From contig CM054182.1 in NCBI GenBank assembly GCA_028829895.1, positions 63,482,379 to 63,546,378 on the forward strand: a stretch of DNA of 64,000 nt. The letters run 5' to 3'. Below the pieces are notes generated by a model. The model did no database searches. It was given only the letters and a program-made list of their open reading frames with translations, and was not told where the DNA came from. The translations under genes were made by a program, and so were the position numbers. Positions 42,301-54,300 of the stretch are shown in pieces (positions within the stretch are counted from its first letter, which is position 1; every line of letters starts with the position of its first letter). This stretch comes from Sinotaia quadrata (taxonomy: Eukaryota > Mollusca > Gastropoda > Architaenioglossa > Viviparidae).

Positions 42301-45300
42301 ACACAGTAGGAAAACTTGCTAGCCAATTACAGTGTGATATAACTTTTACACAGTATGAAAATTTGCTAGCCATATATAATTCTTTATTGAAGACTGCTTA
42401 TATTTTCCCCATTTTATGCAGAAATTTGAAAGAACTGGAACAAACTTATTTCTTTGCCTACAATTTTGCCTGAATTATTTCTTAGTTATGCAAATAGATG
42501 TCATTGTTCCATTTAGCATGAATGTGTCATGCGTTGTTAATCTTTTCTAGATGAATTTCCAGTTCTTAATGCAGTATAAACAAAAATCTGTGTTACATAA
42601 AAATAGTTTGTTTTTTTTCTTTTTCTTTTAAAGCATGGAGTATATTGCATCAGTACATTAGACAAATTTAAGAGTTATCATAATCCAAATGAAATATTTT
42701 TTTAATGTTTTCTTGGTTTATTTTGTAAAATTATTAGGAAGTGGTTTGAAAAACTTGCTGCCTTCTTGTTCAGTTGTTGACAGTGAAGTAAATTTCAAGT
42801 TCCTTGTGATAGTTTGGTCAGAGGAAAATCATTCTCTAAAATTAACAACCTTAGAGAATTGATCTATCTTTATTTTTTTCAGTTTTTCATTCTTAGTATT
42901 CGTTTAATCAATAATAAATTAGCTGTTTATATTGGGTATTCTTTTTCCATTAAGAGGGAGCCAAAGGGTTAAATTAACCTAAAAAACGTATTGTGAATGG
43001 CATAATTGGAGTAAGTAATGCAATAAGCTCATTATACATTTATAGCTTCTGAGAGTGCTGAAGCAACACGCTGAAGACCCACAACGACCATGTAACACCC
43101 TGAAGCGGATCTCTGCAATTCTTACTGGCCCATTTTCTCCAGAAGATCCACCTCCTATTTCCCCCCAAAAACCACATCCAGTTAAAACTCCTCCCACTTT
43201 TAATCAACCCCCTCCTATTTTAGCCCCTAAAATAACTCCCCCTCCTGTTCTCACCCCTAAGGAGGAGGCCTTGGATATTCCTCCACTTATAGAGAAGCCC
43301 CCTGATATTCTTCTCCCTCCAGAGAAACCTCCTGCTATTGTCCCTCCTGTAGAGAAACCCCCTGCTATTCCCCCACCTGTAGAGAACCCCCCTGCTATTC
43401 CCCCACCTGTAGAGAACCCCCCTGCTATTCCCCCACCTGTAGAGAACCCCCCTGCTATTCCCCCACCTGTAGAGAAACCCCCTGCTATTCCCCCACCTGT
43501 AGAGAAACCCCCTGCTATTCCCCCACCTGTAGAGAAACCCCCTGCCATTCCCCCTCCTGTAGAGAAATCCCCTGCTATTCCCCCACCTGTAGAGAAACCC
43601 CCTGCTATTCCCCCTCCTGTAGAGAAATCCCCCGCTATTCCCCCACCTTTAGAGAAACCCCCTGATATTCTCCCACCTGTAGAGAAACCCCCTGACAATC
43701 CTTCCCCTGAAGAAAAACCTCCCGAGATTTCTCCCCCTTTAGAGACCCATCCTAATGTTTCTTCTACTCCTGAGAAAACTCCAATCATTTCTTCTAAACC
43801 TCAGGAAACTCCTGTTGTTTCACCTTCTTCAGAGGACCCTCCTGTTGCTCCTCTTTCTGAGGAAACCCCTGATCTTTCTCCACCTCCAGAGACCCTTCCA
43901 GAACAAGATCCTCTTGAAAAGTCCCCTATTATTTCTGTTACTCAAGAGAAACCTCCTGAGGGTTGTCAAGTGTGTCTGGTTATTAAATTGGTTGATGTTT
44001 CTAAAGACTGTAATTGCGACTGTAAAACTTGATTTTAACAAAACCTATTATTTCGATTATAGCTCATTTTAAAATATTCTTTGTATTAACCTTTGGCTGC
44101 CTCTACTTTTTTAAATTGTTACATTTGCATGAGGACATTAAACATTACCAATTTAATATGCTGGACCAAATAGATAAGTTAATATGGGTATGAACAAGCA
44201 TTGCTCTAGAACTATTTTCTGATGTGTTTATTTTAAAACTAATCAAATAAAAAGTAATTATAGAAATCTACTAGTGAGCTCCACTAGATATGATAAGAAG
44301 TATACTGAGCTCTCTTTATTATTTCATGCACCCATCAAACATGTTTTCATTTTGGGATCCTTTATTATATCCTGTTCCATATGATATTCTTATCAAAAGG
44401 GAGAGAATGAGTAGAAAGGGTAAAATGCATATTAAATGATAAATTATACTCATACAAGCAAACACTTCTTTAAGGTCTCTTAAATATTTTGAAATTATGT
44501 GTCTGAAACAGTGCCTTTTCACATTTATCAACCGAGATATTATTAAGATAATAATGAATTGCTCCAAAATGTAACTAATAATAAATATAGATTATCAGTA
44601 GACAACAGATTTTATAATTATTATTGAATTATAATTGCTTTATTGTTGACAAAGTTTCAATCTTACACACAAAAAAAGTTGCCAAGAGATATTGTTAAGA
44701 ATTTTTTAAAGATTTTTTCCCCACTTTTTATAATTTAATTTGTAAAGAATCACTCATGCAGCAATAAATTAACCACATTAATTTTATTCTGTCCATTGAG
44801 AGGTAGCCAAAGGGTTATGTTAAGAAAACATTTTTGTATTATTATTGTTTAAATCGAGCCAAGTTATACAATAAGCTGATTATACATTTATAGCTTCAGA
44901 ATGCCCTGAAACGACTTGCTGAAGACCCACAACAACCTGAAAATGCACACAAGCGGCTCGCTGCAATTCTTGTTGGGTGTGTTGAACCAGGAATTGTATT
45001 ATCTGCATTAGAAAAAGTCCCGACTCTTATTTGTCCACCTAGAATAGTACCCCCTATGCTAGTACCTCCTAAAGTAGAAAGTCCTGAGCAAAAATGTCCT
45101 ACAAAAGAACCTAAAACAGAACCTTCTAAAGAAAAACCTCCTACAAGAGAACCTAAAACAGAACCTCCTAAAGAAAAACCTCCTACAAGAGAACCTAAAG
45201 CAGAACATCCTAAAGAAGAACCTCCTTCACAGGAGCCCCCTGATATTTCTTCCATCTCTGAAGAATCTCCTGACACTTCTCCCCCTTTAGAAGAGCCCCC

Positions 45301-48300
45301 TGATATTTCTTCCATTTCTGAAGAATCTCCTGACACTTCTCCCCTTTTAGAAGAGCTCCCTGATATTTCTTTAATTTTTGAAGAATCTCCTGACACTTCT
45401 CTCCGTCCAGAAGAGCCCCCTGATATTTCTTCCATTTCTGAAGAATCTCCTGAAACTTCTCCCCCTCCAGAAGAGCCCCCTGATATTTCTTCTATTTCTG
45501 AAGAATCTCCTCTCTTTTTAGAAGAGCCCCCTGATATTTTTTCCATTTCTGAAGAATCTTCTGACACTTCTCCCCCTTCAGAAGAGCCCCCTGATATTTC
45601 TTCCATTTCTGAAGAATCTCCTGACACTTCTCCCCCTTCAGAAGAGCCCCCTGATATTTCTTCCATTTCTGAAGAATCTCCTGACACTTCTCTCTTTTTA
45701 GAAGAGCCCCCTGATATTTCTTCCATTTCTGAAGAATCTCCTGACACTTCTCCCCCTTCAGAAGAGCCCCCTGATATTTCTTCCATTTCTGAAGAATCTC
45801 CTGACACTTCTCTCTTTTTAGAAGAGCCCCCTGATATTTCTTCCATTTCTGAAGAATCTCCTGACACTTCCCCTTTAGAAGAGCCTCCTGATATTTCTTT
45901 AATTTCTGAAGAATCTCCTGACACTTCTCTCCGTCCAGAAGAGCCCCCTGATATTTCTTCCATTTCTGAAGAATCTCCTGACACTTCTCCCCCTTTAGAA
46001 GAGCTCCCTGATATTTCTTTAATTTTTGAAGAATCTCCTGACACTTCTCCCCGTCCAGAAGAGCCCCCTGATATTTCTGAAGAATCCCCTGACACTTCTC
46101 CCCCTTTAGAAGAGCCCCCTGATATTTCTGAAGAATCTCCTGACACTTTTCCCCCTTTAGAAGAGCCCCCTGACATTTCTGAAGAATCTCCTGACACTTC
46201 TCCCCCTTTAGAAGAGCCGCCTGATATTTCTGAAGAATCTCCTGACACTTCTCCCCCTTTAGAAGAGCCCCTTGATATTTCTGAAGAATCTCCTGACACT
46301 TCCCCTTTAGAAGAACCCCCTGATATTTCTGAAGAATCTCCTGACACTTCTCCCCCTTTAGAAGAGCCCCCTGATATTTCTGAAGAATCTCCTGACACTT
46401 CTCCCCCTTTAGAAGAGCCCCCTGATATTTCTGAAGAATCTCCTGACACTTCTCCCCCTTTAGAAGAGCCCCCTGATATTTCTGAAGAATCTCTTGACAC
46501 TTCTTCCCCTTTAGAAGAGCCCCCTGATATTTCTGAAGAATCTCCTGACACTTCTCCCCTTTTAGAAGAGCCCCTTGATATTTCTGAAGAATCTCCTGAC
46601 ACTTCTCCCCCTTTAGAAGAGCCCCCTGATATTTCTGAAGAATCTCCTGACACTTCTCCCCCTTTAGAAGAGCCCCCTGATATTTCTGAAGAATCTCCTG
46701 ACACTTCTCCCCCTTTAGAAGAGCCCCCTGATATTTCTGAAGAATCTCCTGACACTTCTCCCCCTTTAGAAGAGCCCCCTGATATTTCTGAAGAATCTCC
46801 TGACACTTCTCCCCCTTTAGAAGAGCCCCCTGATATTTCTGAAGAATCTCCTGACACTTCTCCCCCTTTAGAAGAGCCCCCCAATATTTCTGAAGAATCT
46901 CCTGACACTTCTCCTCCTTTAGAAGAGCCCTTTGATATTTCTCTCACATCAGAGGAATCCCCTGATAATTTTCCCTTTTCGGAAGAACTTCAGGTGATTG
47001 TACTCTCCATAGAAGAGGGTGAAACTGAGTCTGAAAGTTAAATGAGGTACTAAGCATTCATTTGGAATTATTTGATGATTTTGTTTGTTTGTTTGTTTGT
47101 TTGTTTGTTTCTTGCATTCATTTGGAGAATTATTTCATTGATTTCTTTGTTCCTTGTTGATTCTGTTTCTGGCTTGCTTTCATTGCTTAAATTTTACTTT
47201 GGTTATAAAAGTTTTACATGGAACAAGTTGAATAAACATGTAATCTTATTTCAGAACCTTGTTCTAATAAATTATACAAAAATTATTACATATCAGTTTA
47301 TGGAAACCTATTGGTAATTTTATAAAGCTGTCAGTAGAAAGAAGTAGTATTGAATTGAGAAATTTAGAACCTATCAGACATATCCATATGTACTGTAAAG
47401 CACAGGCAACTCTTGCCATTATACATGTTTTTGTTATCTGCATTTTCACAAATACTCATTTTTCATCCACATACGTAAGTGGTGAAAGTTACTTCCCATA
47501 TTTGTTTCAGAACAGCTTTTTGTGCATTATAACTTCCTCTTCCTCCTGTGTCTTTGTGTTGTTCACTCTCAAAACAAAGCTTATATTACCTATTGTCTAT
47601 GCCTTTTATTTAAACTTTGTCCCTTTTTAAAAATAACTTTCAAGCAGTTTATTTTTGGAAATGTAAATAAAATTCAGATAGTGATAAAACAATGAAACAA
47701 GCAAAGAAGTAATTTTCATTAGAAGATGAGTTTGATAAAGTTAAACATAGCATTGATATTCAGTGAGGCCTGGGTCTTAGTGATTTTATCATGAGGATAA
47801 TTCATAATGCTGAATCAGTTCAAAAAGTGTTCTCTGAATATCATTTACTAGAGTTACAAAATCTCAGCTTTTGATCAAAACCTTTTTTAAACAACCATCA
47901 GGCATCTCAGCTGAGGCAAATTAAAACATTTGAATTTCTTTTACTTCCATGTATTTAACTTGGGTAATTTGTGTATGTTTTTCTTTAATAAATTTAATAA
48001 ATTATTTTCCTAAATATGTAAAAATCACATTCATTATCATCCCCTAGCTTTCCTTAACTTTCAGCCATAAAAAACAAATTCAAACAACACAATATTGTTT
48101 AAACAGGAACAAAATATTATTATTACATATTTAAATTATAATGTTTTACGCAGATTTAATAATCACAGCAATTTTCAGGAACTCACCTCCATGTTTAATG
48201 GGAGTGATTATTATATGTATGTTTGGTTTCAGTCATTAGATATTTTTTACTTCATGTGCTTTATGTTTATATACTTTAAAAAAATTCTTAGTGCAATGCA

Positions 48301-51300
48301 GAATTGTTATATTGAATTTTAAAATACTGGCAGAATAGTTTGTTATACCTGTGTATTTCCACATACAAAAAATTCAACCCACTCAACTCGACTTTTTGTA
48401 TTATCTAGAATTAGGAACAAGTTTAATAGCTACTTATACTCCAACTTAAATGTATAGCTCCACAAATAGTTAAAGAAAAATTTAAGTATATTTTTTACGT
48501 TAAAATATGTAAAATTGAAAATATAACTCTATGATTAAGTATATTTTCTATGTTAAAATAGGTAAAATTGAAAATATAACTCACATTTTGTACATTTTAA
48601 AGTATTGTTTGATGGATTATATAAAACGGAAGTTGTGAAAGAAAATGTTTGCACTTTTAAAGACACAGGTCTTTCCTGTAAACTTAGTGTAAAGTATGAA
48701 GTTTACATAAACAGTATTAATTTATAAAACAAATCTTACCTTTGGCTAGTGGTGCCAACAGGTGCATGGGTACCCGTGGTAATGCGGCCGTTATATCTAT
48801 ACACGATTTAGCACACTCCACCCCCACCCCCCCTCCGGTCATCCTTGTGCCAGCCGTGGGTTGGTTTATGCGCTGAACAGCCGCTGTATCTAGATCTAAT
48901 TATTTACGACATAGATCACCAATCACCATAGCTCGCACTCTTTCTTTTTGCTTGTGGTTGTTGTGCTCGTTAACAAGTGTAGCATGTTATTGATGTTAAT
49001 AAGACCTCAGTAAACAAACTTGTCAGTAAATTAATAATAACGTAATATTTTTAATATGAGGAAGACATCATCTGTGTGGAGTCACGCCAAGTGATTGGAT
49101 AGTGACACGGCGAAATGCAATCTGTGTGATGAAATTCTATCATTGAAGGGCAATTGAACTTGATGCCCTATTTTTAAATACATTATTGTTGTTGACATTT
49201 TATTTAGTTTTAGTTTATGTAATGATTGATAAATATTAAAAATAAAAGTTTGCATTATACATATAAAGATCGTAACTAATAGTAAGTCACTAGATGCATA
49301 TCTTTGGCTATTGTGTGAAATAGAGCGCATGCTTAATGGTTAAGCAGCTTTGTGTAGAGATCGCGAGTTTCAATGGAGAATGGTATCTGGGTACCCATTC
49401 AAAATTTCATAGTTGCTGTATTGGCTCTCAAATGGAATTCACAGGAATCAACTTACAGCAAAATGTTTTACTGATAAGTTGATGACAACACTAGATTCAC
49501 ATACGAACATGACCAAACAAGTACAAGTCACTGCTGCCTGGAGCAAAAGGAAAAAAAGCATACTTTCTCTGCAGAAGTCAAATTAATGCAGCACTAAATT
49601 TCAGGCATATTTCATCCCTAAACTCCTTTCTCTCTCACAAAACATTCTCAAGTTTCAAAATCCTGCAACAGTTTTGTTAGCCTGATACACATACAGCATA
49701 AGAAATATAGCATCGATCAAAATTCAAAAGTATAATATACACTGTATTCAAATTAATGAACATAGAAAAATTGGTTCAATTGCATTAGCATTCTCTAATT
49801 CTAATCTTAGATTAGTAGCAAACATATATGAAATAGTCTTTAAGTCCATTCTTTCTTTATCATTCAGTTAACTTTTACCATAAGCTAATAATTACCTTTA
49901 TGACCAGACTTGAGATGTTCAGATTCAAAGTGATTAGAATAGAGTACTTCTTCAACAAAAAAAACTTGCTCTCCACCTTCTTTGGATGAGTTTGTTATGA
50001 ACAAGTGTGAGATGGATAAACTACTCATTCAGTTAGAACTGGTTTGGATTGCATCAGCAATTTTCTAGCATATTCTGAATCCAAATTGTTTACTCCAACA
50101 TTGATACTTAACAAAAGTACCATCATAGGGAGTGCCCAAGATTGGGTCACTTTGACAGTTTAACAATTTATATAACATTTAAGTTTAGAAAAAGGGTTAG
50201 GCAAATTTACTCCGCCATACAGTTGTTTAAATAAAATATATTGTTAATTTTTTTAATATCTGTTTGCTTACTGTGTAGGTTGATTTGCATTGATTATTTG
50301 TTTATATATATTGTTAATATTAAAAATCAGCCAGTGTATTTGATAAAGTAAATAATTCACTAAGCTGATGAAATAATATTGTGTTCGTAAGTTTGTATTT
50401 AAAAGATTCTTCAGAAGATTCTGTTACCGTTTGATGAATGAGATTTTGTTCTGTCTTTCAGAAATGTGAATTTGATGTACCCATATGCAAATGAACGTAG
50501 GTATTTATGATAATTGGACACAGACTTCTTCTAAACCTCTGAGTGAATTAATCTATCACATTCTCAGTTGAATGTCACCACTATTGTGTGATATGAGAGT
50601 GCCTTTGGTCCAACATGATTTACTGAATTGTGGCTATTTGCCTTGTTTAAGCTGCCTACTAGCCCTTACTTTAGATAGTCTCAAAAGAGTTGACATCCTG
50701 CACTTTCAGATTGTTTCTTGCATGACTTGGAAAACTTATTGATGAATCATTTCAGATTTTAGATATCCAAGGGGAAAAAAATATAATGGTGTCAAGTTTG
50801 ATTACTGTAGACAATTATTTTAGCATATAAAAAGAACTTTTGTGAGTTTTAATGAAAGATTAACTATATGCAAGAAACATGCAGTCTTTACTTTCTGTTA
50901 ACACTTGCTTAATTGTAAAATAAGCAATTATCTATTTTGTAAATACTTTTAATAAATCATATTTAAATTGTACTAAATACTATTGTATGCATTTTAAAAT
51001 ACATTTGCATATATATTAAGACTAATAAAAGCATATTCCATATGTAATGTAGTATGTGTGTAAAGAATTAATGAAGCAAATTAATAAATAAATAATATGA
51101 CAAAATATATCATGTTGTGTAGTAGGCCAGTGCACAAGCTATTAATATCAGTAATAGTAATACTATATAAGAAATTAAGTGTCAGTAGAAATGATATATT
51201 GTATAAAGTTGAAATTATTGTTGTTTGTTTGGGGCACTTTAGTCACTAATGTAAATAAACTCATACACTTACCAAGTATTTTCCTAATGATAAATTTTGC

Positions 51301-54300
51301 TTAATGGTAAAGTAACAGTGAGTGAAACAACCATGGATTCAGAAGAATAGTTTTATACAGAGAGAGAAGTACATTACCACTTGAATTTTAAGATAGACTA
51401 TTTTTTGTTGTAGTTTTATCATGATAAACTATTATGCTTAAATAATCATCATAATAGATAGTTGATATTGCATATATACTGATAATGTGATATGGTTTTT
51501 GTCACTGAAAAAAGTAAAATATGAAGCAACATTTAATCAACAGAGAGCTTACATTTTTCCAATTTGTTATTTTAATTTATTTTTTCAATATTCAACTCAT
51601 ATAGCATCTGTGAATCAATTTGGGCCTTTGATAACATGTGCTTTGCAAGTAATATATTAGCATGCTAACTTTATTAATGCATTTTATCAACTGGAACTTA
51701 AGCAGATATATGCACTGTTTAATTACTCAGTCATAAACTGAGACTATCTAATAAAATTGATCTTTATTTTACATTTATATGTTGGAGGTGAAGGGAAAGA
51801 GATAAGTTTTACTAATTGTATACTATTTTTAGTTACAATGTTTTAATCAGATATTTAGACCTGAATAAAAGTAAAATTTCTTTTTCTTTTTTTTTTCCTT
51901 TAATTTTTGTTTTCTTGAACTCAGCTTCAAATCACAGGCTGTAATGTATTTTGAATTTTATCCATTATATATCAAATGTATTGAATTCATTTACAAATTA
52001 CTGGACAGTTAAATGACAAAACCATTAGAATGGATGTTTTTCTACATTAAAATCTGGTATAAATAAATATGATAATATTGAACTATTCAATAAAGAAAAA
52101 ATTGTTGTGTTTATTTTTTGTGAACATTTTACTAATACTGCAATACAACTGTTTTCCAAATATATATTTATGCTAATTACTATTAAGACTTTTTAAATTA
52201 AGAAAACATTTTTTAGAAAATATTCTGCATAGTTCTTGAATGGTACATGGCAGCTTTTGGGTGATTTATTTTTGCTTTCATGCTTTTTAGATTTATTTTT
52301 AAAAATCAACTTAGCTGTTTACTACACCAGCATAATAATTTAGGGGGAAATATTTTGGTACATATTGTATGGCTTACTACATACCCGTATTTAGTCCCAT
52401 TTTATAAAAAAAAAACCACTGTTTTATTGAAGATGTTTTTTTTAAAACTTTGATTTAAGTTAGCTAATTTGGTGCTGTCGGTTTGCAAAAGCATTCACCT
52501 AATTTTAATTATATCTGTAAACTATATATCTGGTATTAAAACAAATACAGTATTGCTGTGTGTCTGAATATGTATATGAATTCTGAATTTTTAACAGTGT
52601 TGTAAGTATAACATATGCAGTGTTTTGTTTCCAGTTATTTATGTTTTTGGTCTTTTAAAATTGAGTTGCAATTGTCAGTGTGGTTTGGCTCATGGCACCC
52701 ACATTCTGTTTAGTATTATAGAACAGTGTATATGTAGTCAGGGTGGTGTGAGTGAGAGAGTGTGTTTGCAGGTGTTCAACATGTCAGCACCATCTCTAGT
52801 GAATCAGCTTTATTTTGGTTTTTATTCACTTATCTAATATTGAGTACTTTTGACTATTTTTGTCTTATTCCTTGTATTCATCACATTTTTCATCCCTGCA
52901 GAAAGCATATATAAGAGAGGTTTAACACATTCCTGACCCAGTGCATCTGGTATTTTGTTTGTTGAAGTTACTGAATGTCTGACAATGTTGTTCATCAAAA
53001 ATTGGCATGGTAGCTCTTCCTAGAAATTTGATAATTTGTTTAACTTAAAAGCTTTGCAAAATTCAGTGGGAATTTATGTGTGAGATGTTTTGCTTTTTCA
53101 ACAAAATTAGTTAGCTGAATAAGGTGTCAGCTGAATAGTGTCAATATGAATATTTGACTTAACTTCAGTGGAGACTTTTCTTCTTTTTTTTTTTGTCTCC
53201 TTCTTTCATTATTATTAGTATTAATTATATTATACCACAATAGGTAATGCTTTTTATTACTGAAGCAAGACATATGGTGTGTTTGCATTTAATTGTTGTG
53301 TCTTGAAAAATGTGTATGTTGTGTGTGTGCGTGCATGCTTGCGCATAATTCAAATATTTCACCTAACAGAGAGAAGGAACAGAAAACAGAAATATTTACT
53401 AATTTGATTTGATTTTTATTGTATTATTTTGCAAAGTATCATACAGGAAAAATCATATAATTACATTTTATTATAAAAATATTAATGTGTTTTTAACATT
53501 ACTGGTGCTTATTGTAGTAACAATCTTTTAAAATTGTTATTGGGTGTGAAGGGGTTCTAGTTGATGTGAACTGATCAGACAAACTTTCTTGTCCATAAAA
53601 CACATCTCTACACTGAATGGTAGAGGAATTCATTTCATGACTTGTTTTCTGTTTATTTGTTTTATTTTCAAGATTAAACATTTTGTGTTCACTTTTTGTT
53701 TTATCATTCTCTTATTTCTTTCTTGAATTTAATTTGGATATTATAATTATAGCTGGTTTCTAGGAATATTGTTTGAAATGTTAAGTGATGTGGCATATTT
53801 TAATTTACTGCAAAGAACATAATTCTGTTATTCAAGTTGCTTATATAGTAACTTAATGTCACTTGTGGATGAAACATTTCATTTTAGTGATCAAACCCTA
53901 AGTAAAATCAAGCTAAGATTAAGACACTACAAAAATAAAAGAAACAAAATGGTGTGGATTAGTAATAATTATACACTCACTAATTAGCACATTCTAATTT
54001 TGTATTCACTGATGAACAGCTTCATTGGATGTCTTATACTGAACTTTTGCTGACTCTAAAATGGATTTTGCATTTTTATTTTCTCACTTATTCATAATCA
54101 GATTTTTTTAATTTTTTTTTTTTTTAATCGTAATGGCTAGAATGTGGAGGTCAGCCCATAATTGCATTTAGATCATAATTTCTTTTGTTCACTAATTATG
54201 CATTTTGTACCAGTCATTTACCTTTGTTTATGATTATTTTGTACCAGTCATTTACCTTTATTTATGATTATTTTGTAAGAGTTGGGTAAATGCTTACTAG

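Noticed and set aside
43204..43788. 194-codon minus-strand open frame (Gly-rich)
   Set aside because: It is the antisense of the exon 15A 30-bp repeat, open for the same passive reason.
44896..46947. 683-codon minus-strand open frame (Gly/Ser-rich)
   Set aside because: It is the antisense of the exon 15B repeat. Unit lengths divisible by three keep any stop-free frame open. It has no splice or domain support.
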